A DNA stretch of 64,000 nucleotides from Sorghum bicolor. Lineage: Eukaryota > Streptophyta > Magnoliopsida > Poales > Poaceae. Below, piece after piece: positions 11,255-23,900 of the stretch. Under the pieces are notes generated by a model. The model was not told the origin of the DNA, searched no databases, and saw only the letters and a list, made by a program, of their open reading frames with translations. The translations under genes were made by a program, and so were the position numbers. Where the stretch lies: positions 29,816,444 to 29,880,443 of the forward strand of contig NC_012877.2 in the NCBI RefSeq assembly GCF_000003195.3, given 5' to 3'. Positions within the stretch are counted from its first letter, which is position 1; each line of letters opens with the position of its first letter.

Positions 11255-11615
11255 GGGCACCGGACGCTGCACCGGACGCTCTGTGAGTGCGTCTGGTGAG
11301 GTCCTTAGCCGTTGGAACAGTGCCATGCTTCGGGTTAGGCACCGGACGCTGGCACCGGACTCACGAGGCAGCGTCCGGTCCCATACCCAGGGAGGTTGCA
11401 AACCTGCCCTGAGCACCGGACGCTAGCACCGGACGCACCGGGTAGCGTCCGGTCCCATGCGCAGGGAGCATGTAAATCTTCCCCGAGCACCGGACGGTGC
11501 ACCGGACGCTGGAAGTTAGCGTCCGGTGACCTGTCAGAGCAAGTACAGTTAGCCGTTATGGAGCATCGGACGCTCGGTGCAGTGCGTCCGGTGCAACATA
11601 ATGTGCGTCCGATGA
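11255..11615. repeat. CACCGGACG / CGTCCGGTG cluster in U3, partly a ~75-bp tandem repeat
   Basis: Imperfect units starting near 11342 and 11417, with a shortened third near 11491. Each has two forward words (ACCGGACGCT-like) followed by the inverted word (AGCGTCCGGT), so each unit can fold back on itself. The location is about 50-400 bp upstream of the TATA-like box, where LTR enhancers lie. Confidence 0.75.
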
Positions 11616-11665
11616 CCCCGTTTTTAGTGGAAAACGGTTGGCCGACCTTTGGACTTCGTGGGTAG

Positions 11666-11673
11666 TATTTATA
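11666..11673 (+). promoter_or_regulatory. TATA-like box of the copia 3' LTR
   Basis: TATTTATA lies in U3, downstream of the word cluster. It is the only TATA-like string seen in that part of the LTR and would set a transcription start about 30 bp downstream. Confidence 0.55.
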
Positions 11674-12357
11674 CTCCTCCACCTCGTCCATGAGAGGTCT
11701 CTTGCCCATTTGAACATCAGAGAAACTTGTTGTGGAGCAAGAGAGTAGCAAGAGCCTAGAGAGGATTAAGATTTGAGTGATTTCTTGAGAGAATCCTTCT
11801 CTAGTGAGTTCCAAGAGTCAAGTGTGCATCCACCACTCTCTAGAGCCTTGTTTGGGTCAAGTGAGAGTTCTTTGCTTGTTACTCTTGGTGATCGCCATCA
11901 CCTAGATGGTTAGATGGTGATTGGAGGCACGAAGACCGCCGGAGTTCTTGTGGGTGGCTCGTGTCAAGCCTGTGAGCGGTTTTGGGCGATTCACCGCGAC
12001 GGAGTGCCGAAGAATCAGCCCGTAGAGAGCACATGGTCATTGCGCGGACCAAGGGGGAGCAAGACCCTTGCGCGGGTGCTCCAACGAGGACTAGTGGAGA
12101 GTGGCGACTCTTCGATACCTCGGCAAAACATCGCCGAGCACTTTCTTCCACTACTCCTTTACATTCTAGCATTTACTTTGTGCTTTTACATTCTTAGAAT
12201 TGCCATGCTAGAATAGGATTGGAACTAGGTTGCAAAACTTTTATCCGGTAGCTCTCTAGGTCACACTAGGCACAAGGGGTTGAATTCGAGCTTATAGGTT
12301 GCTTAAATTTTTAGAGAAGCCCAATTCACCCCCCTCTTGGGCATCTTGATCCTTTCA

Positions 12358-15300
12358 TGTCTGTTTGGAGATAGTTCTAATCTTGATGCAAGATAGGTGC
12401 ACGGTTTGCATGGAACATACCATATGCTGAGAAATCAATTTGGACACACCCGATGGAACTGTAGATGCACCCGATGGAACTACTAGATGAAGTGTATCAT
12501 ATGGAATCTCGCTTCAGTCCAGTTGGAGATAGTATTAGTTTCGGTGCAAGATAGGTGCATGGTTTGTTCCCAGTGCACCATAGGCTCAGAAACCGTTGTG
12601 GAAGTTCCCGATGGTACTCCTAGGTGAAGAGGCTCAAGTGAAAGCTCGGTTCGGTCTGTTTGGAGATAGTGCTAATCTTGATGAAAGATAGGTGTACGGT
12701 TTGCATGGAACGTACCATATTCTTAGATATCAATTTGGACGCACTCGATAGAACTCCTAGATCATGTGTGTCATATGGAATCTCGCTTCAATCTGTTTGG
12801 AGACAGTGTTAGTTTAGGTGCAAGATTGGTGCATGGTTTGCGCATAATGCACCATAGGCTCAGAAATCATTATGAAAGCACCCGATGATAGTCCTAGGTG
12901 AAGAGGCTCAAGTGGAAGGTCGGTTCGATCTTTTTGGAGATAGTTCTAATCTTGATGCAAGATAGGTGCACGGTTTGCATGGAACATACCATATGCTAAG
13001 AAATCCATTTGGACGCACCCCAATAGAACTCCTAGATGACATGTGTCATATGGAATCTCGCTTCGGTCTGTTTGGAGACAGAGTTGGATTTGGTGCAAGA
13101 TAGGTACACAGTTAATGCATCATAGGCTAAGAAACCATTTTGGATGCACCTGATGATACTCCTAGGTAAAGGGGCTCAAGTGGAAGCTCAATTTGCTTTG
13201 TTTGGAGATACTGCTAATCTTGATGCAAGATAGGTGCACGAATTGCATCAAACGTACCATATGCTTAGAAATATATTTGGAAGCACCCAATAGAACTCTT
13301 AGATGACGTGTGTCATATATAATCTCACTTTGGTCTCTTCGGATATAGTGTTAGTTTCGGTGCAAGCTAGGTACACGGTTTGTGCCTAATGCACCATAGG
13401 CTAAGAAACTATTTTGGACGCACGCGATGGTACTCCTTGGTGAAGAGGCTCATGTGGAATCCTGGTTCTGTCTGTTTGGAGATAGTTCTAACCTTGATGC
13501 AAGATAGGTGCACGGTTTGCATGGAACATACCATATGCTCAGAAATCAATTTGGACACACCCGATGTCACTGTAGATGCACCCGATGGAACTACTAGATG
13601 AAGTGTAGCATATGGAATCTCGCTTCGGTCCAGTTGGAGATAGTATTAGTTTCGGAGCAAGATAGTTGCATGGTTTGTGCCCAGTGCACCATAGGCTCAG
13701 AAATCATTGTGGAAGTTCCTGATGGTAGTCCTAGGTGAAGAGGCTCAAGTGAAAGCTCGGTTCGGTCTGTTTGGAGATAGTGCTAATCTTGATGAAAGAT
13801 AGGTCTACGGTTTGCATGGAACGTACCATATTCTCAGAAATCAATTTGGACGCACCCGATAGAACTCCTAGATCATGTGTGTCATATGGAATCTCGCTTC
13901 AATCTGTTTGGAGACAGTGTTAGTTTAGGTGCAAGATTGGTACATGGTTTGCGCATAATGCACCATAGGCTCAGAAACCATTATGGAAGCACCCGATGAT
14001 AATCCTAGGTGAAGAGGCTCAAGTGGAAGGTCGGTTCGATCTGTTTGGAGATAGTGCTAATCTTGACGCAAGATAGGTGTACGGTTTGCATGGAACATAC
14101 CATATTCTCAGAAATCAATTTGGACGCACCCGATAGAACTCCTAGATCATGTGTGTCATATGGAATCTTGCTTCAATCTGTTTGGAGACAGTGTTTGTTT
14201 AGGTGCAAGATTGGTGCATGGTTTGTGCACCATAGGCTCGGATACCATTATGGAATCTTGGTTCTGTCTGTTTGGAGATAGTTCTAATCTTGATGCAAGA
14301 TAGGTGCATGGTTTGCATGGAACATACCATATGCTGAGAAATCAATTTGGACACACCCGATGGAACCGTAGATGCACCCGATGGAACTACTAGATGAAGT
14401 GTATCATATGGAATCTCGCTTCAGTCCAGTTGTAGATAGTATTAGTTTCGGGGCAAGATAGGTGCATGGTTTGTTCCCAGTGCACCATAGGCTCAGAAAC
14501 CGTTGTGGAAGTTCCCGATGGTACTCCTAGGTGAAGAGGCTCAAGTGAAAGCTCGGTTCGGTCTGTTTGGAGATAGTGCTAATCTTGATGAAAGATAGAT
14601 GTACGGTTTGCATGGAACGTACCATATTCTTAGATATCAATTTGGACGCACTCGATAGAACTCCTAGATCATGTGTGTCATATGGAATCTCGCTTCAATC
14701 TGTTTGGAGACAGTGTTAGTTTAGGTGCAAGATTGGTGCATGGTTTGCGCATAATGCACCATAGGCTCAGAAATCATTATGAAAGCACCCGATGATAGTC
14801 CTAGGTGAAGAGGCTCAAGTGGAAGGTCGGTTCGATCTGTTTGCAGATAGTGCTAATATTGATGCAAGATAGGTGCAGGGTTTGCATGGAACATACCATA
14901 TGCTAAGAAATCCATTTGGACGCACCCCAATAGAACTCCTAGATGACATGTGTCATATGGAATCTCGCTTCAGTCTGCTTGGAGATAGAGTTAGATTTGG
15001 TGCAAGATAGGTACACAGTTTGTGCCTAATGCATCATAGGCTAAGAAACCATTTTTGATGCACCCGATGATACTCCTGGGTAAAGGGGCTCAAGTGGAAG
15101 CTCATTTTGCTTTTGTTTGGAGATAGTGCTAATCTTGATGCAAGATAGGTGCACAAATTGCATGGAACGTACCATTTGCATCGAAATATATTTGGAAGCA
15201 ACCAATAGAACTCCTAGATGACGTGTGTCATATAGAATCTCACTTCGGTCTCTTTAGAGATAGTGTTAGTTTCGGTGCAAGATAGGTACACGGTTTGTGC

Positions 15301-15393
15301 CTAATGCACCATAGGCTAAGAAACTATTTTGGACGCACGCGATGGTACTCCTTGGTGAAGAGGCTCATGTGGAATCTTAGTTCTGTCTGTTTG
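12358..15393 (+). repeat. Centromere-type 137-bp satellite, array I
   Basis: Tandem monomers of 137 bp anchored on GTTTGGAGATAG (starts near 12521, 12658, 12795, 12932). Successive monomers fall into eight types (A-H) recurring as an ordered octamer: A starts at 12363, 13477 and 14269. Type A is ~158 bp because of an internal 21-bp duplication. Odd types share a GCTAATCTTGATGCAAG core with TTTGCATGGAAC; even types share GTTAGTTT with GTGCCTAATGCACCATAGG. The unit from 13477 is shortened and contains a D/H hybrid monomer near 14180-14269. No coding capacity; short ORFs recurring here are repeat artefacts. Confidence 0.95.
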
Positions 15394-15807
15394 TCTCGAC
15401 GAAAGCTAGTCGGCAGTCTACCTTGAGGTATACCCACGGTAGTAGTTTATCTGTAGACGGTGCGCAAGCTACAAACTTGATGGTGATGCAAGACACGGAC
15501 AAGCTTTTTATCCAGGTTCGGCCACCGTGTGGGCGTAATACCTACGTCCTGCGTCTGGTTGTATTGATTTGTGTTAAGATAAGTTGAGTTGTCTATGACC
15601 TGTCCTCTAGGGGACCCCTGCCCCTCCTCATATATCGTGAAGGGATAGAGTTACAAGTAAACTATCCTATTTGGTACAATATCTTGTAGCCTTGCGGTGC
15701 ACGCCGACCAACGTCATGCGTCGCACGTCTTCATCTTGTGGGCCGAGCCACCTCTGATGGTGCAGCCCATATCGGCCCATGAGGGTATAGGGGTTTATAC
15801 CCCCACA
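15394..15807 (-). repeat. LTR of the deleted Tat element (3' LTR in element orientation)
   Basis: 414 bp. The terminal TG...CA has one substitution at the outer end (TCTCGACG where the partner has TGTCGACG). Pairs with 17530-17944. Confidence 0.88.
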
Positions 15808-17026
15808 ACTAGTCCCCGAGCACCATGTATTGTGATGTAACACGCCGTCTTGAGCTTCTTCGACCAGTGAGGCTTGACATCTTCGATAAGCACGAAAGTC
15901 GCCCGAACAGTTGCAACGGTATTTTAACCAACTCAAAAGACAGTTGATCAACATTGACATTGAAGAAGCAGGTTGTTCGAAGAATGTATGGTGCTCTTAA
16001 TCAAAAAAGATTTCTTTCCTGGTGAAGTGTGCCCACTTTACTTTTCTAAAAAGTACAGACTTTCAAAAAGCAATCATGTTCACCACAAGGTGAAGTGTGC
16101 CCACTTAGTCCCCGAGTCTGGTAGTAGGTGACGTAGGCACGTGGTGCCAGGATCAAAAAAGTCTTCATAGAAATTCTAAAACTGAGATGCATCGCCTGAT
16201 GCATCATACCGATGTAGTCCCCGAGCTTGCTGGAAGGCGAAGTATGAGCCTTGTAGCAAGGTCTAAAAAATAAAATTACCCATCAGTTGTATATGAGTCC
16301 AATTCATATGTAACTGAGAAGAACAGTCCCCAAGATGTGGTTGGAGAGTGATCGAAGCAAGCCCCGAGCACCGTGAAGGGAGTGATTAACGAGTTCCCGA
16401 GCACGGTTGAGAATGTAGACGCGCTCGGTGGTCGGTACAGTCCCCGAGCACGGCGTAGGGACTGGTGGACAAGTCCCCGAGTGTGGTTGGGAACATAAAC
16501 GTGCTCGGTGGTCGGCATAGTCTTCAAGCACAGCGTAGAGAGTAGTCGACAAGTCCCCGAGCGTGGTTGGGAACGTAAACGTGCTTGGTGGTCGGAGCAG
16601 TCCCCGGGCACAGCGTAGGGAATAGTCGACGAGTCCCCGAGCGTAGCTTGTCGACTGGACCAAACTCCTAAAAAATAAATATAGAGAATAGGTAGTACAT
16701 GATGTATAAATAAACTCTAGATAAAAAATCAGTACTGAGATAAGTTTTAGATTTTTTGTTATAAAATTAGCACAAGTAGTTAATTCATCCTAGAGCTTGT
16801 ACCAGCTCTGGTCTAGCCAACAATCAGCATGAGGTGCGGAACCTAGACACGCGTGGGATTGCCAGCCTCGCGAGAGAGCTACTGCCGACCACCCGGAACG
16901 CAGAGGGCGGATCTCATGCACATGTAGGGAGGAGTCGGAGACAGTACCGGCTCTGGAAAACTCGTGTAGGAGAAAAAACTAGTCGGCTAACCAAAAAGTT
17001 TTTTTGAAGGATAATAAAAAATACTA
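15808..17026 (-). other. 3' non-coding part of the deleted Tat element, with ~80-bp tandem repeats
   Basis: No protein is recognised. 15808-16290 corresponds to the sequence just before the 3' LTR of the full Tat element, including two copies of GGTGAAGTGTGCCCACTT. About 16360-16640 is an imperfect tandem repeat of ~80 bp (copies ending near 16440, 16520 and 16600), rich in the word AGTCCCCGAGC. 16660-17026 is AT-rich and unassigned. Confidence 0.7.
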
Positions 17027-17500
17027 TGCCAAAAATAAATAAAATATTAGAAGTATACTTATCTTTGGACGAAAGTCTGGTCAGTGGCGACAAAATTGTC
17101 TGGCCCTCGAGCTTTTTGACTTGTTGTCATGACGGTGGTCTCGGTTGTCGTAGCGCCGTTCTTCGCGGCGATTATTATTGCGACTGGTGGTTAGAGCAAG
17201 TAGGCCAAACAACTTGGTCGATAGCTCGAGTAGGTCGGTGTCGTCGATCTGCCTCCCTTTGTAGCAGAGAAGCGGTGACGCGTTGTCGGCGTGGTCGGAG
17301 ACGTTGCTGGAGTAGTCGGAGTCGTAGCCAGCGTGGTTGGAGACGCAGCCGACGTCGATGAAGAAGTGATTGGTGCAAATCGGATCTACGCCTCCTCCGC
17401 AGTCGTGGCGGTGAAGCTGTTGAAGATGATGGTGAACGTGAAGCCACCCGCCAAGGCTGCGAAGTCGGGGATGATGGCCATCTTGTTCGTCGAGAGAGCT
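17027..17500 (-). pseudogene. gag: Remnant of Tat gag N-terminus in the deleted element
   Basis: Minus-strand reading from about 17480 gives MAIIPDFAALAGGFTFTI, resembling the first residues of the full element's gag reading at 48585 (MVTIPASATVPEGLTFTVGQ). In a second frame a LCYKGRQIDDTDLLEL segment matches LYKGKEIDCSDLLQAL of the full gag. The rest of gag and all of pol are missing. Confidence 0.6.
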
Positions 17501-17529
17501 ATACGCACACCCCCTACCTGGCGCGCCAC

Positions 17530-17944
17530 TGTCGACGAAAGCTAGTCGGCAGTCAACCTTGAGGTATACCCACGGTAGTAGTTTATCGGTAGACGGTGCG
17601 CAAGCTACGAACTTGATGGTGACGCAAGACACAGACAAGCTTTTTTATCCTGGTTCGGTCGCCGTGTGGGCGTAATACCTATGTCCTGCGTCTGATTGTA
17701 TTGATTTGTGTTAAGATAAGATGAGTTGTCTATGACCTGTCCTCTAGGGGACCCCTGCCCCTCCTTATATATCGTGAAGGGATAGAGTTACAAGTAAACT
17801 ATCCTATTTGGTACAATATCTTGTAGCCTTGCGTTGCACGCCGACCAACGTCATGCGTCGCACGTCTTCATCTTGTGGGCCGAGCCACCTCTGATGGTGC
17901 GGCCCATATCGGCCCATGAGGGTATAGGCGTTTATACCCCCACA
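17530..17944 (-). repeat. LTR of the deleted Tat element (5' LTR in element orientation)
   Basis: 415 bp with intact TGTCGACG...CCCCCACA ends, next to the right target duplication GTTTG (17945-17949) and, on its inner side, the primer-binding region. Confidence 0.9.
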
Positions 17945-20900
17945 GTTTGGAGATAGTTCTAATCTTGATGCAAGATAGGTGCACGGTTAGCATGGAACAT
18001 ACCATATGCTCAGAAATCAATTTGGACACACCCGATGGAACTGTAGATGCACCCGATGGAACTACTAGATGAAGTGTATCATATCGAATCTCGCTTCGGT
18101 CTAGTTGGAGATAGTATTAGTTTTGGTGCAAGATTGTTGCATGGTTTGTGCCCAACGCACCATAGGCTCAGAAATCGTTGTGGAAGTTCCCGATGGTACT
18201 CCTAGGTGAAGAGGCTCAAGTGAAAGCTCGGTTTGGTATGTTTGGAGATAGTGCTAATCTTGAGGACAGATAGGTGTACGGTTTCCATGGAACGTACCAT
18301 ATTCTCAGAAATCAATTTGGACGCACCCGATAAAACTCCTAAATCATGTGTGTCATATGGAATCTCGCTTCAATTTGTTTGGAGACAGTGTTTGTTTAGG
18401 TGCAAGATTGGTGCATGGTTTGTGCATAATGCACCATAGGCTCAGAAACCATTATGGAAGCACCCGATGATAATCCTAGGTGAAGAGGCTCAAGTGGAAG
18501 GTCGGTTCGATCTATTTGGAGATAGTGCTAATCTTGATGCAAAATAGGTGCACGGTTTGCATGGAACATAACATATGCGAAGAAATCTATTTGGATGCAC
18601 CCCAATAGAACTCCTAGATGACATGTGTCATATAGAATCTCGCTTTGGTCTCTTTGGAGACAGAGTTAGTTTTGGTGCAAGATAGGTACACAGTTTGCGC
18701 CTAATGCATCATAGGCTAAGAAACCATTTTGGATGCACCCGATGATACTCCTAGGTAAAGGGGCTCAAGTGGAAGCTCAGTTTGCTTTGTTTGGAGATAG
18801 TGCTAATCTTAATGCAAGATAGGTGCACGAATTGCATCGAACGTACCATATGCTTAGAAATATATTTGGAAGCACCAAATAGAACTCCTAGATGATGTGT
18901 GTCACATAGAATCTCACTTCGGTCTCTTTGGAGATAGTGTTAGTTTCGTTGCAAGATAGGTACACGGTTTGTGCCTAATGCACCATAGGCTAAGAAACTA
19001 TTTTGGACGCACGCGATGGTACTCCTTGGTGAAGAGGCTCATGTGGAATCTTGGTTCTGTCAGTTTGGAGATAGTTCTAATCTTGATGCAAGATAGGTGC
19101 ACGGTTTTCATGGAACATATCATATGCTCAGAAATCAATTTAGACACACCCGATGGAACTGTATATGCACCCGATGGAACTACTAGATGAAGTGTATCAT
19201 ATGGAATCTAGTTGGAGATAGTATTAGTTTCGGTGCAAGATAGTTGCATGGTTTGTGCCCAGGGCACCATAGGCTCAGAAATCGTTGTGGAAGTTCCCGA
19301 TGGTACTCCTAGGTGAAGAGGCTCAAGTGAAAGCTCGGTTTGATATGTTTGGAGATAGTGCTAATCTTGAGGAAATATTGGTGTACGGTTTGCATGGAAC
19401 GTACCATATTCTCAGAAATCACTTTGGACGCACCCGATAGAACTCCTAGATCATGTGTGTCATATGGAATCTCGCTTCAATTCGTTTGGAGACAGTGTTA
19501 GTTTAGGTGCAAGATTGGTGCATGGTTTGTGCATAATGCACCATAGGCTCAGAAACCATTATAGAAGCACCCGATGATAATCCTAGGTGAAGAGGCTCAA
19601 GTGGAAGGTTGGTTCGACCTATTTGGCGATAGTGTTAATATTGATGCAAAATAGGTGCACCGTTTGCATGGAACATACCATATGCTAAGAAATCTATTTG
19701 GACGCACCCCAATAGAACTCCTAGATGACATGTGTCATATAGAATCTCACTTTGGTCTGTTTGGAGATAGAGTTAGTTTTGGTGCAAGATAGGTACACAG
19801 TTTGCGCCTAACGCATCATAGGTTGAGAAACCATTTTGGATGCACCCGATGATACTCCTAGGTAAAGGGGCTCAAGCGGTTGCTTTGTTTGGTGATAGTG
19901 CTAATCTTGATGCAAGATAGGTGCACGAATTGCATCGAACGTACCATATGCTTAGAAATATATTTGGAAGCACCAAATAGAACTCCTAGATGATGTGTGT
20001 CATATAGAATCTCACTTCGGTCTCTTTGGAGATAGTGTTAGTTGCGGTGCAAGATAGGTACACGGTTTGTGCCTAATGCACCATAGGCTAAGAAACTATT
20101 TTGGACGCACGCGATGGTACTCCTTGGTGAAGAGGCTCATGTGGAATCTTGGTCCTGTCTGTTTGGAGATAGTTCTAATCTTGATGCAAGATAGGTGCAC
20201 GGTTTGCATGGAACATACCATATGCTCAGAAATCAATTTAGACACACCCGATTGAACTGTAGATGCACCCGATGGAACTACTAGATGAAGTGTATCATAT
20301 GGAATCTAGTTGGAGATAGTATTAGTTTCGGTGCAAGATAGTTGCATGGTTTGTGCCCAGTGCACCATAGGCTCAGAAATCATTGTGGAAGTTCCCGATG
20401 GTACTCCTAGGTGAAGAGGCTCAAGTGAAAGCTCGGTTTGGTATGTTTAGAGATAGTGCTAATCTTGAGGAAAGATAGGTGTACGGTTTGCATGGAACGT
20501 ACCATATTCTCAGAAATCAATTTGGACGCACCCGATAGAACTCCTATATCATGTGTGTCATATGGAATCTCGCTTCAATTTGTTTCGAGACAGTGTTAGT
20601 TTAGGTGCAAGATTGGTGCATGGTTTGTGCATAATGCACTATAGGCTCAGAAACCATTATGGAAGCACCCGATGATAATCCTAGGTGAAGAGGCTCAAGT
20701 GGAAGGTCGGTTCGATCTGTTTGGAGATAGTGCTAATCTTGATGCAAGATAGGTGCACGGTTTGCATGGAACATACCATATGCTAAGAAATCTATTTGGA
20801 CGCACCCCAATAGAACTCCTAGATGACATATGTCATATAGAATCTCGCTTTGGTCTATTTGGAGACAGAGTTAGTTTTGGTGCAAGATAGGTACATAGTT

Positions 20901-23900
20901 TGCGCCTAATGCATCATAGGCTAAGAAACCATTTTGGATGCACCCGATGATACTCCTAGGTAAAGGTGCTCAAGTGGAAGCTCAGTTTGCTTTGTTTGCA
21001 AGATTGGTGCACGAATTGCATCGAACGTACCATAAGCTCCGAAATATATTTGGAAGCACCCAATAGAACTCCTAGATGACGTGTGTCATATAGAATCTCA
21101 CTTCAGTCTCTTTGGAGATAGTGTTAGTTTCGGTGCAAGATAGGTACACCATTTTGGCTAAGAAACTATTTTGGACGCACGCGATGGTACTCCTTGGTGA
21201 AGAGGCTCATGTGGAATCTTGGTTCTGTCTGTTTCGAGATAGTTCTAATCTTGATGCAAGATAGGTGCTCGGTTTTCATGGAACATATCATATGCTCAGA
21301 AATCAATTTAGACACACCCGATGGAACTGTATATGCACCCGATGGAACTACTAGATGAAGTGTATCATATGGAATCTAGTTGGAGATAGTATTAGTTTCG
21401 GTGCAAGATAGTTGCATGGTTTGTGCCCAGGGCACCATAGGCTCAGAAATCGTTGTGGAAGTTCCCGATGGTACTCCTAGGTGAAGAGGCTCAAGTGAAA
21501 GCTCGGTTTGATATGTTTGGAGATAGTGCTAATCTTGAGGAAATATTGGTGTACGGTTTGCATGGAACGTACCATATTCTTAGAAATCACTTTGGACGCA
21601 CCCGATAGAACTCCTAGATCATGTGTGTCATATGGAATCTCGCTTCAATTCGTTTGGAGACAGTGTTAGTTTAGGTGCAAGATTGGTGCATGGTTTGTGC
21701 ATAATGCACCATAGGCTCAGAAACCATTATAGAAGCACCCGATGATAATCCTAGGTGAAGCGGCTCAAGTGGAAGGTTGGTTCGACCTATTTGGAGATAG
21801 TGTTAATATTGATGCAAAATAGGTGCACCGTTTGCATGGAACATACCATATGCTAAGAAATCTATTTGGACGCACCCCAATAGAACTCCTAGATGACATG
21901 TGTCATATAGAATCTCACTTTGGTCTGTTTGGAGATAGAGTTAGTTTTGGTGCAAGATAGGTACACAGTTTGCGCCTAACGCATCATAGGTTGAGAAACC
22001 ATTTTGGATGCACCCGATGATACTCCTAGGTAAAGGGGCTCAAGCGGTTGCTTTGTTTGGTGATAGTGCTAATCTTGATGCAAGATAGGTGCACGAATTG
22101 CATCGAACGTACCATATGCTTAGAAATATATTTGGAAGCACCAAATAGAACTCCTAGATGATGTGTGTCATATAGAATCTCACTTCGGTCTCTTTGGAGA
22201 TAGTGTTAGTTTCGGTGCAAGATAGGTACACGGTTTGTGCCTAATGCACCATAGGCTAAGAAACTATTTTGGACGCACGCGATGGTACTCCTTGGTGAAG
22301 AGGCTCATGTGGAATCTTGGTCCTGTCTGTTTGGAGATAGTTCTAATCTTGATGCAAGATAGGTGCACGGTTTGCATGGAACATACCATATGCTCAGAAA
22401 TCAATTTAGACACACCCGATTGAACTGTAGATGCACCCGATGGAACTACTAGATGAAGTGTATCATATGGAATCTAGTTGGAGATAGTATTAGTTTCGGT
22501 GCAAGATAGTTGCATGGTTTGTGCCCAGTGCACCATAGGCTCAGAAATCATTGTGGAAGTTCCCGATGGTACTCCTAGGTGAAGAGGCTCAAGTGAAAGC
22601 TCGGTTTGGTATGTTTAGAGATAGTGCTAATCTTGAGGAACGATAGGTGTACGGTTTGCATGGAACGTACCATATTCTCAGAAATCAATTTGGACGCACC
22701 CGATAGAACTCCTATATCATGTGTGTCATATGGAATCTCGCTTCTATTTGTTTCGAGACAGTGTTAGTTTAGGTGCAAGATTGGTGCATGGTTTGTGCAT
22801 AATGCACTATAGGCTCAGAAACCATTATGGAAGCACCCGATGATAATCCTAGGTGAAGAGGCTCAAGTGGAAGGTCGGTTCGATCTGTTTGGAGATAGTG
22901 CTAATCTTGATGCAAGATAGGTGCACGGTTTGCATGGAACATACCATATGCTAAGAAATCTATTTGGACGCACCCCAATAGAACTCCTAGATGACATATG
23001 TCATATAGAATCTCGCTTTGGTCTATTTGGAGACAGAGTTAGTTTTGGTGCAAGATAGGTACATAGTTTGCGCCTAATGCATCATAGGCTAAGAAACCAT
23101 TTTGGATGCACCCGATGATACTCCTGGGTAAAGGTGCTCAAGTGGAAGCTCAGTTTGCTTTGTTTGCAAGATTGGTGCACGAATTGCATCGAACGTACCA
23201 TAAGCTCCGAAATATATTTGGAAGCACCCAATAGAACTCCTAGATGACGTGTGTCATATAGAATCTCACTTCAGTCTCTTTGGAGATAGTGTTAGTTTCG
23301 GTGCAAGATAGGTACACCATTTTGGCTAAGAAACTATTTTGGACGCACGCGATGGTACTCCTTGGTGAAGAGGCTCATGTGGAATCTTGGTTCTGTCTGT
23401 TTTGAGATAGTTCTAATCTTGATGCAAGAAAGGTGCACAGTTTGCATGGAACATACCATATGCTCAGAAATCAATTTGGACACACCCGATGGAACTGTAG
23501 ATGCACCCGATAGAACTACTAGATGAAGTGTATCATATGGAATCTCGCTTCAGTCTAGTTGGAGATAGTATTAGTTTCGGTGCAAGATAGGTGCATGGTT
23601 TGTGCCCTGTGCACCATAGGCCCAGAAACCGTTGTGGAAGTTCCCGATGGTACTCCTATGTGAAGAGGCTCAAGTGAAAGCTCGGTTCGGTCTGTTTGGA
23701 GATAGTGCTAATCTTGATGAAAGATAGGTGTACGGTTTGCATGGAACGTACCATATTCTTAGAAATCAATTTGACGTACCTGATAGAACTCCTAGATCAT
23801 GTGTGTCATATGGAATCTTGCATGAATCTGTTTGGAGACAGTGTTAGTTTAGGTGCAAGAATAGTGCATGGTTTGCGCATAATGCACCATAGGCTCAGAA

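Larger units (their letters stand above)
1..12357 (+). mobile_element. Ty1/copia LTR retrotransposon, SIRE/Maximus (Opie/Ji-like) lineage, 5' end outside window
   Basis: Order on the plus strand: partial 5' LTR, tRNA-iMet-type primer binding site, long gag, pol in copia order (protease, integrase, RT, RNase H), a long interval with a third ORF, polypurine tract, complete 3' LTR. The >4-kb region between RNase H and the 3' LTR, the oversized gag with two zinc knuckles and ~1.5-kb LTRs with TGAAAG...CTTTCA ends are known traits of the SIRE/Maximus clade. The two LTRs differ at about 14 sites plus 3 small indels over the shared ~675 bp (by eye), near 2 percent. The right end abuts the 137-bp satellite, so it inserted in the array; the target duplication cannot be checked because the left flank is missing. 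Pol and the third ORF are broken, so this copy is not autonomous. Confidence 0.93.
10813..12357 (+). repeat. 3' LTR of the copia element
   Basis: A 1545-bp LTR with TGAAAG...CTTTCA ends. It starts after the polypurine tract and ends where the 137-bp satellite begins (TGTCTGTTTGG). U3 contains the CACCGGACG cluster (11255-11615) and a TATA-like box at about 11666. Its last ~675 bp match window bases 1-676. Confidence 0.95.
15394..17944 (-). mobile_element. Internally deleted (non-autonomous) Ty3/gypsy Tat-lineage element
   Basis: A 2551-bp element in reverse orientation, flanked by GTTTG at 15389-15393 and 17945-17949. LTRs are 15394-15807 and 17530-17944. The primer-binding region reads on the minus strand directly after the LTR at 17530 and matches that of the full element at 48537. 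The internal region keeps the start of gag and the 3' untranslated part, which matches the reverse complement of about 59240-59700; protease, RT and integrase are absent. The LTRs differ at about 16 sites plus one indel in ~414 bp, so it is far older than the full Tat copy. The design recalls Dasheng, a non-autonomous partner of RIRE2 in rice (from memory). Confidence 0.88.

Noticed and set aside
15389..17949. Deleted Tat element as a DNA transposon with inverted ends
   Set aside because: The ends are direct LTR copies with a primer-binding region and 3' sequence of a known Tat relative, and the target duplication is 5 bp.
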